A DNA stretch of 64,000 nucleotides from Bradyrhizobium sp. (GTDB lineage: Bacteria > Pseudomonadota > Alphaproteobacteria > Rhizobiales > Xanthobacteraceae). Position numbers and translations under genes: made by a program. A model generated the notes under the pieces. It did no database searches. It was not told the DNA's origin and saw only the letters and a list, made by a program, of their open reading frames with translations. This document shows positions 15,994 to 25,106 of this stretch, piece after piece. Numbering within the stretch: the first letter of the stretch is position 1; each line of letters opens with the position of its first letter. The stretch covers positions 1 to 64,000 of the forward strand of contig JAQGKC010000242.1 of assembly GCA_028290305.1 (NCBI GenBank). The letters run 5' to 3'.

Positions 15994-18111
15994 ATGCATG
16001 ATATAAAGACAAAGCCGGCCGATACCGGCCTTGCCTCGCTGGTGATGCTGATGCGCTTTCAGGGTGTCGCGGCGGAACCGGATCAAATCCAGCACCGCTT
16101 CGGCGGTGTCTCGATCGGCCTCGCCGAAATGCTTCGCTGCGCGAAGGATTTCGGATTGAAGGCGCGTGTCGTCAAAACCGGATGGGCACGCTTGGCGAGC
16201 AGTCCGCTGCCCGCGATCGGCTGCCTTGGCAGCGGCGGCTTTCTCCTCATCGGCAAGGCGTCCGACGATCAGGTCCTGGTGTCCGACCCCTCCGTAGGAC
16301 GACCGGAAATGCTGACCCGCGCCGCGTTCGAAGAGCGCTGGGATGGCCGCATCGTCTTCATGGCACGGCGCGCGAATTTAAGTGATCTCACCAACCGCTT
16401 CGGCATCTCATGGTTCGTGACCGCGATCCATAAATATCGTCGTCTGATCGGCGAAGTGTTTTTGTTCTCGTTCTTCCTGCAGCTGTTTGCGCTGATCTCG
16501 CCGCTGTTCTTCCAGGTCGTCATCGACAAATCGCTGGTGCATCACAGCGGGAGCACACTCGACGTTCTGATCATCGGCCTCGTCGCGATATCCGTTTTCG
16601 AGACAATTCTCGGAACACTGCGGACATATCTGTTCGCCCATACGACCAACCGCATCGATGTCGAATTGGGGGCGCGCCTGTTCCGGCACCTGTTGGCGCT
16701 GCCGTCTGCCTATTTCCAGGCGCGGCGCGTCGGCGACTCCGTCGCTCGCGTTCGCGAGCTGGAGAATATCCGCAATTTCCTGACGGGGTCGGCGCTGACG
16801 CTCGTGATCGACGCGTTCTTCACTGTCGTGTTTCTGGCGGTGATGTTCTTGTATTCGCCGTTTCTAACCTGGATCGTGATGGCAAGCCTGCCGTTTTACA
16901 TCGCGATATCCGCCGGCTTGACTCCGCTGTTCCGCACCCGCCTCGATGAGAAGTTCAAACGCGGGGCGGAGAACCAGGCATTCCTGGTCGAGAGTGTGGC
17001 CGGCATCGAGACGCTGAAGGTGATGGCCGTCGAACCGCAAGTTCAGCGCCGCTGGGAAGAGCAACTCGCCGGTTACGTCGGTGCGAGCTTTCGCGTTCTC
17101 AACCTCGGCAACATCGGCAGTCAGGCTGTCCAGTTCATCAACAAGATGGTGATGGCGGCCATTCTGTTCTTCGGCGCCAAACTCGTTATCCAAGGCTCTC
17201 TGAGCGTCGGCGAGTTCGTCGCCTTCAATATGCTGGCGGGTCGCGTCAGTGCGCCGGTGCTGCGGCTGGCTGGACTTTGGCAGGACTTTCATCAGGCTCG
17301 CCTGTCGATCGCGCGATTGGGCGACATTCTCAATACACCAGTCGAACCGTCCTTTAATGCGACCAAAACGGCACTTCCCGTGCTGATCGGTGACATCAGA
17401 TTTGAGCATGTCACGTTCCGTTACCGCATTGACGGGCCGGAAGTTCTCAAGGACGTTAATCTGGATATCGCTGCGGGTCAGGTTGTTGGGATCGTCGGCT
17501 CCTCCGGCTCAGGCAAGAGCACATTTGCCAAGCTCATCGAGCGGCTTTATGTGCCGGAGAGCGGCCGCGTCTTCGTCGACGGGGTCGACCTTGCCCAGGT
17601 TGATAGCTCCTGGCTGCGCCGGCAGATCGGTGTCGTGATGCAGGACAATGTCCTTTTCAACGCGACGGTGCGCGACAATATTGCCCTCGCCAATCCGGGA
17701 ATGCCAAGCGAGGACGTCGTCGCCGCCGCGCGTCTCGCCGGCGCTCACGAGTTTATCCTGGAATTGCCTGATGGTTACGATACGATGATCGGTGAACGCG
17801 GAAGCACACTTTCGGGCGGTCAGCGTCAGCGCATCGCGATCGCACGGGCGCTGGTCACGAACCCGCGCATCCTGATATTTGACGAAGCGACCAGCGCGCT
17901 TGACTACGAAAGCGAGAGAATCATCCACGCCAACATGCGGGAGATTGTGAAAGGCCGTACCGTCTTCATCATCGCGCATCGACTGATGGCTGTGCGGGTC
18001 GCCGACCGGATTCTGACAATTGAACGCGGACGTGTCGCGGAAGACGGTACGCATGAGGACCTTCTGCTTCGGGGCGGTCGCTACGCCGCTCTTCATGCCA
18101 TGCAGTCCTGA
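15994..18111 (+). CDS. Type I secretion ABC transporter (HlyB/LapB class)
   Basis: A 705-residue inner-membrane exporter. Residues 1-135 form a C39-peptidase-like domain; the usual catalytic Cys region reads ADTGLASLVML, so the protease is inactive and acts as a docking domain, as in HlyB. Membrane helices span about 150-430. The ATPase domain has Walker A GSSGSGKST (about 502-510), signature LSGGQRQR and Walker B ILIFDEATSALD. The ATG at 15994 follows AGGAAAC and is preferred to 15952, which starts without a ribosome site. It lies between the putative substrate and the adaptor gene. The outer-membrane TolC partner is not in the window. Confidence 0.95.
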   Translation: MHDIKTKPADTGLASLVMLMRFQGVAAEPDQIQHRFGGVSIGLAEMLRCAKDFGLKARVVKTGWARLASSPLPAIGCLGSGGFLLIGKASDDQVLVSDPSVGRPEMLTRAAFEERWDGRIVFMARRANLSDLTNRFGISWFVTAIHKYRRLIGEVFLFSFFLQLFALISPLFFQVVIDKSLVHHSGSTLDVLIIGLVAISVFETILGTLRTYLFAHTTNRIDVELGARLFRHLLALPSAYFQARRVGDSVARVRELENIRNFLTGSALTLVIDAFFTVVFLAVMFLYSPFLTWIVMASLPFYIAISAGLTPLFRTRLDEKFKRGAENQAFLVESVAGIETLKVMAVEPQVQRRWEEQLAGYVGASFRVLNLGNIGSQAVQFINKMVMAAILFFGAKLVIQGSLSVGEFVAFNMLAGRVSAPVLRLAGLWQDFHQARLSIARLGDILNTPVEPSFNATKTALPVLIGDIRFEHVTFRYRIDGPEVLKDVNLDIAAGQVVGIVGSSGSGKSTFAKLIERLYVPESGRVFVDGVDLAQVDSSWLRRQIGVVMQDNVLFNATVRDNIALANPGMPSEDVVAAARLAGAHEFILELPDGYDTMIGERGSTLSGGQRQRIAIARALVTNPRILIFDEATSALDYESERIIHANMREIVKGRTVFIIAHRLMAVRVADRILTIERGRVAEDGTHEDLLLRGGRYAALHAMQS

Positions 18112-18131
18112 TCGAGGCAGTTCCAACTAAT

Positions 18132-19544
18132 GTGCGCCAGATGACCACAGCCGTCGTCCCCATCCGAACCCAATCCATTCGCAGCGCCGAGCGCGAATTT
18201 CTGCCGGCCGCCCTCGAAATCGTCGAAACACCGCCGTCGCCGATCGGCCGTCTCGGGGCCTACTGCCTCGTTGCTGTCTTTACGCTCTCGATGGTATGGG
18301 CCTGGTTCGGTCATGTCGACATCGTCGCTGTTTCCAAAGGCAAGATCATCCCGACCGGCCATACAAAAATCGTGCAGCCGTTCGAGATCGGTGTCGTTCG
18401 CGCGATCCTGGTCCGGGATGGACAAAAGGTGAAGGTCGGCGACGCTCTGATCGAGCTGGATCCGACGATGAACCAGGCGGATCTCGACCACCAGCGGAGC
18501 GATCTGATGGCGGCGAAGATCGATATTGCGAGACTGACGGCGGCCCTTGAGAGCGAGAGCGATCCCGATGCGCATTTTGTGCCGCCGGCGGGCGCCAGCC
18601 CCGAGCAGGCAAGGATGGGTGAGCAATTCCTGATCGGCCAGATGTCGCAGTATCGCAGCAAGCTCGCAAGCCTCGCCGGCGATGAAGCGCAGAAGCGGGC
18701 GGAGCTGGAAAGTCAGAAGGTTTCGATTGGCAAGATCCAAACGTTGCTGCCGCTGATGGAAGAACGCACCCAGATGCGCAAGACGCTTTTCGATCATCAG
18801 ACCGGTACAAAGCTCGCTTATCTCGAAAATCTGCAGGAATTGCTGTCGAACCAGAAGGACCTCGAGGTGCAGACAAGCCGTCTCAAGGAAGCCGATGCCG
18901 CCGTTGTCGCGTCGAAGGCCAAGCTGGAAGAAACACGGGCCGAATTCCACCGGGGAATCCTGAGCGACCTGGCCGAAGCGACGCGCAAGGCCAACGGTCT
19001 GGCGCAGGATGTTGCCAAGTCAGAACAGCGGACAAAGTATCAGGCCTTGACTGCGCCCATCGACGGCACGGTTCAGCAATTAGCGATCCATTCGGTCGGC
19101 GGCGTCGTCACCCCGGCTCAAACCCTTTTGACGATCGTCCCCGCCGACAGCCAAATGGAGATTGAAGCCACGGTCGACAACCAGGACATCGGTTTCGTGC
19201 ATCCCGGTCAGGACGCCGAAATCAAAGTGGATACCTTCAGTTTCACCCGCTACGGTTTGCTGCACGGCAAGGTCGTTACTCTGTCGCAGGATGCGATTCC
19301 GCCTGACAGTGCCGGCAAATCAAACCCGTCAAAACAGAGTACCAGTGACATCGGCGCGTCGGAACCGGCCTACGCAGCTCGCGTGTCGCTCGATCAAACG
19401 CAGATGAAGGTCGATGACAAGCTGCTCAATCTTTCGCCCGGCATGGCTGTCACCGTCGAGATCAAGACCGGCACGCGGCAGATCATCGATTATCTGCTTT
19501 CGCCCATATTGCGCCATCGCCAAGAGAGTCTGCGCGAGCGTTGA
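18132..19544 (+). CDS. HlyD-family periplasmic adaptor of type I secretion
   Basis: A 470-residue membrane-fusion protein. A cytoplasmic N-terminus is followed by one membrane helix (about residues 40-60), the first lipoyl half (VSKGKIIPTGHTKIVQPFE), a long coiled coil (about 110-310), the second lipoyl half (ALTAPIDGTVQQLAIHSVGG) and a C-terminal beta-barrel region ending MAVTVEIKTGTRQIIDYLLSP, the typical HlyD ending. It bridges the ABC exporter to an outer-membrane channel. It lies 20 nt after the exporter stop, in one operon. GTG 18132 and ATG 18141 are both possible starts, neither with a strong ribosome site. Confidence 0.93.
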   Translation: MRQMTTAVVPIRTQSIRSAEREFLPAALEIVETPPSPIGRLGAYCLVAVFTLSMVWAWFGHVDIVAVSKGKIIPTGHTKIVQPFEIGVVRAILVRDGQKVKVGDALIELDPTMNQADLDHQRSDLMAAKIDIARLTAALESESDPDAHFVPPAGASPEQARMGEQFLIGQMSQYRSKLASLAGDEAQKRAELESQKVSIGKIQTLLPLMEERTQMRKTLFDHQTGTKLAYLENLQELLSNQKDLEVQTSRLKEADAAVVASKAKLEETRAEFHRGILSDLAEATRKANGLAQDVAKSEQRTKYQALTAPIDGTVQQLAIHSVGGVVTPAQTLLTIVPADSQMEIEATVDNQDIGFVHPGQDAEIKVDTFSFTRYGLLHGKVVTLSQDAIPPDSAGKSNPSKQSTSDIGASEPAYAARVSLDQTQMKVDDKLLNLSPGMAVTVEIKTGTRQIIDYLLSPILRHRQESLRER

Positions 19545-20030
19545 TACGCTCCAAGGTGCCGGCGTCCCTGCTGCCGGATTCCTTGGTCCTAATCGAACGT
19601 ATGCGCATTCAGCAAAGCCATGATGGAAGTTATTTTCCATCTGCTGTTCGCGACCTTCAAGGTAAATATAAGTCTGTCATTGATCGGAACGATCGCCGGA
19701 AGTCTCTCGCCGCTAGCGGATACTTCGTTGGCAGCGTGATTGAGGCGCGCTGATCGCCAATTTATCGGCAGTCGCGGTCGTTTTGAGCAGTCGGCGGTTT
19801 AACCCAACACGTCGAATATCATTCACACTCAGATTTAGAACAATTAAAATGTGCAGGATTTTCGGCTGTCCAATCCCCGAGCAATGAACCCAAATTGCCG
19901 CACGGAGGCCCAATCGGAAGCAAAATTGCTGGGTGAGAAGTTCGACGTCCGATCGCATAATTTTTGCCCAGTTGGCGAGCGGCTGCGCTCCGGCATTCTG
20001 GCGGCAGTGATCGTGAAACTGGATAATTAT
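19545..20030. other. Intergenic region, no supported gene
   Basis: About 490 bases after the secretion operon. Short frames at 19541-19753 and 19713-19958 lack ribosome sites and recognisable products. Base composition falls towards the operator at 20031. I see no T-tailed hairpin, although the secretion operon must end here. Confidence 0.4.
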
Positions 20031-20048
20031 GTTGACTATGTAGTCAAC
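20031..20048. promoter_or_regulatory. Operator 1: GTTGACTATGTAGTCAAC
   Basis: A perfect inverted repeat with 7-nt arms GTTGACT/AGTCAAC, ending 58 nt before the cupin gene. Four related palindromes stand before the other transcription units of this cluster (see 21611, 25249, 31421, 31829). The TetR protein at 29236-29910 is the most likely binder. Confidence 0.75.
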
Positions 20049-20106
20049 TAAAAATAATCCTGTAGTGCATTGGGTGTTTCAAGACGCGTCTTCACAGGAG
20101 ATCTAT

Positions 20107-20634
20107 ATGGCTACGGCAAGACACGCGCGCTCTAAGGAACTTGAGGGCGCGTCACTTGAACAGATCATGGACAAATATGTTGCGCGTTTCGCGGATCGAA
20201 AGGCTGATTGGGCGGCATTCGAGGACGCGAAAATCGAAGGATTCAAGCGGGCGCAACATCGCTTCATCGGCGCGGGCGGTTCGGGCAAGCATGGCGATGT
20301 TTCGGCGATCCCGCCTGGAAACTTTACGCTCTCGATCATGTTCGTTCCGCCAGGGCAGGGCAACGCCGCGCACACGCATGAAGTGGAAGAGGTTTTCTTC
20401 GTTCTTCAAGGTCATCTCGATGTCTTCGTTCAGGACGAGGACGGCCGCAAAATCACCAAGCGGCTTGGACCCTGGGAATGCATCGCCTGTCCCGCCGGCG
20501 TTATCCACGGTTACGACAATGCCAGCCTTGAGCCGGTCTATTTCCAGGTCATGCTCGGCCGCGGCAAGCCTGAGACGATGGGGTATGCGGACGATGAGCT
20601 CTACAAGCGCCGTGATCAGCACTTGAAGGCTTAA
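20107..20634 (+). CDS. Cupin-domain protein
   Basis: A 175-residue single-domain cupin. Motif 1 is GQGNAAHTHEVEEVFFVLQG (H-x-H, then E) and motif 2 is CPAGVIHGYDN. Together they supply the three His and one Glu of a metal site, so a dioxygenase, isomerase or decarboxylase activity is chemically possible. The N-terminal 60 residues are helical. The ATG at 20107 has an ACAGGAG ribosome site; the upstream in-frame ATG at 20065 has none. It is controlled by operator 1 and ends at a convergent hairpin, so it belongs to the same regulon as the following catabolic genes. The substrate is unknown. Confidence 0.82.
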   Translation: MATARHARSKELEGASLEQIMDKYVARFADRKADWAAFEDAKIEGFKRAQHRFIGAGGSGKHGDVSAIPPGNFTLSIMFVPPGQGNAAHTHEVEEVFFVLQGHLDVFVQDEDGRKITKRLGPWECIACPAGVIHGYDNASLEPVYFQVMLGRGKPETMGYADDELYKRRDQHLKA

Positions 20635-20652
20635 GCTGATCAACCAGTCGTG

Positions 20653-20672
20653 AAATGGGCATGCCCCATTTT
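20653..20672. terminator. Hairpin between convergent genes
   Basis: AAATGGG and CCCATTT pair around a CATGC loop, followed by a short T-run. It lies between the ends of the cupin and the aspartate-dehydrogenase-like genes and could terminate both directions. Confidence 0.5.
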
Positions 20673-20763
20673 ACCTGCACTACTGAACGTAGCTCAGGCA
20701 GCAGATAATCAATCCGTGCCGGAATCGCAGATGCGGTTTCGGCACTTTGATTGTTTGGTGTGA

Positions 20764-21537
20764 TCAGGCGAGTATAAGTCCCGCTCGCTTCTTGATCGTC
20801 TGGAGCAGGCTGAAAGGTGCGAGTACGGAGGTCTTCGGGTTCGACGGCAAGGTCATCGATCTAATGCTCGTCGATATTTCGCCGAATGCGCCGCGGGCGG
20901 TAAATGAATGATGGTTGCCGGTCGCCGCAGGGTCCACCACCAGCCGCACTTTCGTCAGCTCAAACCCGATGCCCGCCAGTGCGATCGCTGCAACGACATT
21001 CGCATTTTGCGGAAAACGAAGGGCGGCCGTGCGCGCGTCGCATTCGAGAAAGGTCGACGCGGACGTAACGTTCGCGAGGTCTATCAGGTCTTCCGCGGCC
21101 GTCCCCTGCCATGCCGCGGGCGCTTTTCGTCCCGAATATTCAACGGACTCAAGTCCCGCTTCCCTCGCAGCGCTCAACGCATCAAGACCGCCAAGCGCGC
21201 CGCCCGGGATGAGCAGTCGGCCCCCGGTCGCCGCGGCTCGCCGTAGACTTGCTTCCAGGATGGGATCCGCTAAAGCGCCGACCGACGCGACCAGCAGGTC
21301 GACACCCGAACCGATGACCAACTCTCCCGCGCCCTTGAGGGCATGGTGTCCAGCGCACTCGACGACAATGTCAGGGCCGGTCGCAAGCAATTCCTCGATA
21401 GACCGGACGACGGGAATAGTCGCGCTGGACGGCGTGGGAATGGCGAAAACGGCCGTTACCTCGATTGCCGGCTCGGCTTGCAGCCCGTTGATGAGAAAGC
21501 TTCCGATTGCCCCGCATCCGATCACGGCAACTTTCAA
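20764..21537 (-). CDS. Aspartate-dehydrogenase-family NAD(P) oxidoreductase
   Basis: A 257-residue protein of the NadX/aspartate dehydrogenase family. It has a Rossmann start VAVIGCGAIGSFLINGL, the VVECAGHHALK segment, SVGALAD and the family core PGGALGGLDAL, then a C-terminal domain with FPQNANVVAAIALAGIGFELT and NHHSFTARGAFGE. These enzymes interconvert aspartate and iminoaspartate, but clustered copies may act on other amino or imino acids. The TTG at 21537 is the preferred start because GGAGG lies five bases upstream; an upstream TTG at 21549 has none. It is divergent from the aldehyde dehydrogenase across a shared operator, so both are expressed together. Confidence 0.88.
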   Translation of the reverse strand: MKVAVIGCGAIGSFLINGLQAEPAIEVTAVFAIPTPSSATIPVVRSIEELLATGPDIVVECAGHHALKGAGELVIGSGVDLLVASVGALADPILEASLRRAAATGGRLLIPGGALGGLDALSAAREAGLESVEYSGRKAPAAWQGTAAEDLIDLANVTSASTFLECDARTAALRFPQNANVVAAIALAGIGFELTKVRLVVDPAATGNHHSFTARGAFGEISTSIRSMTLPSNPKTSVLAPFSLLQTIKKRAGLILA

Positions 21538-21610
21538 CGCAGCCTCCAACTTGCAGAGCCTTGCTATTTCGGGTTCTCAACGCTCAACCGCGTGTCGATC
21601 CAGATCTACT

Positions 21611-21644
21611 GACATCATGTTGACTATATGGTCAACATGATGTC
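21611..21644. promoter_or_regulatory. Operator 2: extended 34-bp palindrome
   Basis: The 18-bp core GTTGACTATATGGTCAAC (21619-21636) is embedded in a larger perfect inverted repeat. Its arms are GACATCATGTTGAC (21611-21624) and the reverse complement (21631-21644), with spacer TATATG. It lies in the divergent promoter region between the aspartate-dehydrogenase-like and aldehyde dehydrogenase genes. Confidence 0.8.
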
Positions 21645-21729
21645 AAGTTGCGGCGCGAAGAGCGGATTGAGCTTTGAAGCCGGGTCAGGCGTCGGCCTGC
21701 CGGTCTTTGTCATGCAAGGGCAGAGCGCG

Positions 21730-23163
21730 ATGGAATTGACGGCACCGTACGACGGCGGCACATCCTCACCTGCAACGGCGTCTGGGGACGACATGTTTTC
21801 AGTGGTCAGTCCCTGGACCGGCCATGTAGCATTTACCGTGAAGCCGTCAGGTCAAATTCTGTTGGACCGCGCGGTTCAGACGGCAAAGAGTGCGTTTCGT
21901 CGCCTCATCAAAACCCCTGCGCACCAACGTGCCGCGTGGTTGAAGGGGGCGGCTTCGGCAATGGAAAAGGATGCCGCGAAAATCGTCGAGGCGACCATTG
22001 CCCACATTGGAAAGCCACGACGCGCGGCAGAGATGGAAGTCCGGCGCAGTATCGCATTCATCAGAGCCTGTGCCGAACACCTTCACCAGCACACGGGCGA
22101 AGTGATTCCGCTTGATATGGTTCCTGCGGGCGTCGGGCTTTTTGGCTTTACCCGCCGCGTCCCCTATGGCGTCGTTGCTGCGGTTACGCCATTCAATGCG
22201 CCGTCCAATCTCCTAGTCCAGAAACTTGCTCCGGCGTTGATTACGGGGAATGCGGTCATCATCAAGCCGTGCCTCGAGGGGACCCAAATTGCACAAATAA
22301 TCGCCGAGGCATTTGCTGCTGGCGGAACACCGGAAGGTCTCGTGCAGGTCGTAACCGGTGACCGGGCGGAAGCGCTTGGTTTGGCCGGCCATCCCGATGT
22401 TGACGTGGTCACGTTGACGGGCGGTACGGCAGCCGGTGACGCGCTGGTCCGCGCCGCAGGTGCCAAGCGGTTCATCGGCGAACTCGGCGGCAATTCCCCA
22501 AATATCGTGCTTGCGGATGCCGATATCGACGATGCGGTGAAGCGCATTGTTCCCTCGTCTTTCGAAGCGAGCGGCCAGCAATGCATCTCGACACAGCGCA
22601 TCATCGTCGAGGCCCCTGTTTTCGAAGCGTTTCTCGAGCGTTTCGCAAAAGCGACGCAGAATCTGAAGGTAGGCGATCCCGCGCTGGCCGATACAGATCT
22701 CGGGCCGGTGGTTTCCGCTCGCGCGGCGCTGCGGATCAGTGAAATGATCGACGATGCTAGAGCGCGCGGCTGCCGGATCATTGCGGCGGGTCCATCCGAA
22801 GGACTCATGATTCATCCAACGATCGTCGTTGATCCGCCAAGCGGTACCCGCCTGATCCGCGAGGAAGTTTTCGGTCCGGTCGTCGTAGTCATGCAGGCGA
22901 CGGATATCGACCACGCCATTCGCATCGCGAACGATTGCGAGTTTGGATTGCAGGGGTCTTGTTTCACGTCGAGCTTGTCGACCGCCTTCCGAATGTCGGA
23001 GGAAGTCCGGGTAGGCTCGCTCTGGATCAACGAGGCAAGTCGTTTTCGGCTCGACAATTATCCCTTCGGGGGTGTCGGCCGCTCAGGTGTGGGCCGCGAA
23101 GGGCTGCCATATGCGCTCGAAGAATATACCCAGCCGAAATTCACGGGCATCCGGTTTCCCTGA
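21730..23163 (+). CDS. NAD(P)-dependent aldehyde dehydrogenase
   Basis: A 477-residue aldehyde dehydrogenase of normal length. Cofactor and active-site blocks are in order: the VTPFNAP-like segment of the Rossmann region, VTLTGGTAAGD, the general-base Glu in ELGGNSPNIV (about 251), catalytic Cys in SGQQCIS (about 284), and EEVFGPVVVV. It oxidises an aldehyde to a carboxylate; the substrate is not evident. The frame is open from an ATG at 21628, but that ATG lies inside the operator. The ATG at 21730 has AAGGG upstream and matches the usual N-terminus. It shares a bidirectional promoter with the aspartate-dehydrogenase-like gene. Confidence 0.93.
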   Translation: MELTAPYDGGTSSPATASGDDMFSVVSPWTGHVAFTVKPSGQILLDRAVQTAKSAFRRLIKTPAHQRAAWLKGAASAMEKDAAKIVEATIAHIGKPRRAAEMEVRRSIAFIRACAEHLHQHTGEVIPLDMVPAGVGLFGFTRRVPYGVVAAVTPFNAPSNLLVQKLAPALITGNAVIIKPCLEGTQIAQIIAEAFAAGGTPEGLVQVVTGDRAEALGLAGHPDVDVVTLTGGTAAGDALVRAAGAKRFIGELGGNSPNIVLADADIDDAVKRIVPSSFEASGQQCISTQRIIVEAPVFEAFLERFAKATQNLKVGDPALADTDLGPVVSARAALRISEMIDDARARGCRIIAAGPSEGLMIHPTIVVDPPSGTRLIREEVFGPVVVVMQATDIDHAIRIANDCEFGLQGSCFTSSLSTAFRMSEEVRVGSLWINEASRFRLDNYPFGGVGRSGVGREGLPYALEEYTQPKFTGIRFP

Positions 23164-23198
23164 ACCCGGCATGGTTAAATCCCAAGCTGCGAAATCGA

Positions 23199-24116
23199 CT
23201 AACGCCGTGTCGCGCGGGTCTCGAAGATAAATTCACGGCAGACTTGGCCCAGAATATCTTCTGCTGTGTTGAAGTGGCCTATGATCGAGGTGTGATTGTG
23301 GCCCTTGAGCCATGCGAAGGGGGGAGCGTGCCCCTTTGCAGCCGCAAGCCGGTATGCGAGTTCGAAGCAATAGACGTCGATCAGCGGGTTCTCAAATTCC
23401 GCTGTTGCAATGAAGGTGGCCACGCTGTGCCTGTCGATATGTGAAACCGGCGAGACGTCATCGTAAATAGCAGCATCGCTGCCGTAATATTCCGCAACAC
23501 GGCGTGCATTTGGGTTGTCGGCGCGATCGTCGGCCCGCATCCGGCCGCTGATGATAAGCAGACCAGCGATGCCCGGTCCGTCAGCGGGGTGAAGACGCTT
23601 GTCGTAAGCGTAGCTTCCGACATGTGCGCCACCAGCCGAGTGGCCCATCAGGAATATCCGCTGGGGATCGATGTTCAGCCGTTCGGCATTCTCGTGCGTC
23701 CATCGCACGATGGTTGCAATGTCCCGCGTGGCTTCGGGGTAGCGCGCCTCCGGCGCCAGCCGGTAACCCGAATTGATACCGACGATCCCATGCCTGGCAA
23801 AGTAATAGAGAACGTTTGCGTAGATTTCCTTGCTTCTGTGGCGGCTGCCTTCGGTAAAAGCGCCGCCATGAACGAAGATCAGGCCCGGCCGTGGCGCTGC
23901 ATTTGAGGACGGATGAAACACCTCGAATGATTGCCGCTCATGCGAGCCGTAGGAGATTGTCTCGGCCTTGATCCCTTCTTTTGGCGAACATTCGAGAATC
24001 TCGCTGAATTTTTCGATCATCAGACGGACGTGGCCGCGGGTGTCGGTCGCCCATTTCGGCCCGATCTCTGCCATCAATGCTCGTAGCTCTGCCGGAATTT
24101 CGGGAAGAGGAGTCAT
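23199..24116 (-). CDS. HSL-type alpha/beta-hydrolase (esterase)
   Basis: A 305-residue carboxylesterase-like protein. It carries the oxyanion motif VHGGAF, the nucleophile elbow GHSAGG and a C-terminal His in KGHNHTSIIGHF; the acid is probably in the region IATAEFENPLIDVY. Such enzymes cleave carboxyl esters or, in some catabolic pathways, amides and lactones. It lies 36 nt downstream of the decarboxylase-like amidohydrolase on the same strand and must share its operator-controlled promoter. Its end faces the aldehyde dehydrogenase gene with only 35 nt between them. No signal peptide, so cytoplasmic. Confidence 0.88.
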   Translation of the reverse strand: MTPLPEIPAELRALMAEIGPKWATDTRGHVRLMIEKFSEILECSPKEGIKAETISYGSHERQSFEVFHPSSNAAPRPGLIFVHGGAFTEGSRHRSKEIYANVLYYFARHGIVGINSGYRLAPEARYPEATRDIATIVRWTHENAERLNIDPQRIFLMGHSAGGAHVGSYAYDKRLHPADGPGIAGLLIISGRMRADDRADNPNARRVAEYYGSDAAIYDDVSPVSHIDRHSVATFIATAEFENPLIDVYCFELAYRLAAAKGHAPPFAWLKGHNHTSIIGHFNTAEDILGQVCREFIFETRATRR

Positions 24117-24152
24117 GGTCGCAGCTTCTCACATTCTCTCAGGTGAATGAGA

Positions 24153-25106
24153 CTACAGCTTCAGAAGTCTCCTGGCATTGCCTCCAACGAGTTTCGCCTT
24201 GTCATCGGGCGAAATCTGCAACTCTTCAATCCAGTTCATACCATCGCGATTGAGCACGAATGGGTAGTCAACCGAAAACATGATGCGATCGATACCGAGT
24301 TCCATCATCGTACAGATCAGGGCCGGCGTCGAGAAGTTGCCGCTCGTGGTCACATGGAAATGCCGGCAGAATTGCTGGCGGAAATTCAAGCTGTCCTGGC
24401 CCGGTCGCGACAGGGCCTGATTGATGCGCCACAACAGAAACGGCAGCGTCTCGCCGAAATGACCGAGAATGATCTGGAGCTTCGGATATTTTTCCAGGGC
24501 ACGGCTCAGGATCAGCCGAATGGCCATGGTCGCGGTTTCCACGGTAAAACCCCAGGCGGGACGAATGACCGTCGGAAATTCCTTCGCGTAGTCGTCGTAA
24601 TAGTACTTCATGACCTCTGGATGCGGGACGGAGGGGTGCAGGTAAATCGGGACATCCAGCTTCTCGGCCATTTCGAAAATCGACCAAAATCGCTTGTCGT
24701 CGATGAACACCCCGTTGGTCAGCCCGTGGATCATCGCGCCTTTGAAGCCAAGCTGGGTCACGCAGCGTTCAAGCTCCAGGGCTGCCTGTTCCGGGACAGG
24801 TGTCGGAAGCGCGGCAAATCCCGCAAACCGCGTCGGATATTTCGCGCAGGCTTCGGCGAGCCGGTCGTTCACGCGTTTGGTGAGATCGACGGCGATTTCG
24901 GGAGAAAGTTTCTGTGCCGCCGGCGCTCCATGGGAGAGGACCTGGACATCGATACCGGCTTCATCCATGGCACGAAGCCGAACCTCTCCGATTTCGGTCA
25001 GCAAATCCGAAACGTGGGATTTGCTTTCTCCGGCCGGGAAGTGTGCTGCCATTTCAGCGTCCCAGTAATGTTCTTCAAGCGCGATAACCGGCGTGTTGTC
25101 TAGCAT
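24153..25106 (-). CDS. Amidohydrolase-2 family decarboxylase-like enzyme
   Basis: A 317-residue metal enzyme of the amidohydrolase_2 group, which includes gamma-resorcylate, 5-carboxyvanillate, ACMS and 3,6-dihydroxypicolinate decarboxylases. Likely metal ligands are visible: ALEEHYW near the N-terminus (Glu and His), His in IYLHPSVP, His in ILGHFGE and Asp in SVDYPF. The EEH start and DYPF end are closer to hydroxyaryl-acid decarboxylases than to true hydrolases. The start at 25106 has AAGG at usable spacing. With a molybdenum hydroxylase divergent across operator 3, a hydroxylation-then-decarboxylation pathway is plausible; the exact substrate is not determined. Confidence 0.85.
   Translation of the reverse strand: MLDNTPVIALEEHYWDAEMAAHFPAGESKSHVSDLLTEIGEVRLRAMDEAGIDVQVLSHGAPAAQKLSPEIAVDLTKRVNDRLAEACAKYPTRFAGFAALPTPVPEQAALELERCVTQLGFKGAMIHGLTNGVFIDDKRFWSIFEMAEKLDVPIYLHPSVPHPEVMKYYYDDYAKEFPTVIRPAWGFTVETATMAIRLILSRALEKYPKLQIILGHFGETLPFLLWRINQALSRPGQDSLNFRQQFCRHFHVTTSGNFSTPALICTMMELGIDRIMFSVDYPFVLNRDGMNWIEELQISPDDKAKLVGGNARRLLKL

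Noticed and set aside
18093..18950. 285-aa antisense frame inside the HlyD gene
   Set aside because: It overlaps a complete HlyD gene on the other strand and has no ribosome site or recognisable fold.
19541..19753. 70-aa frame overlapping the HlyD stop
   Set aside because: It would start with TTG without a ribosome site and its composition is not protein-like.
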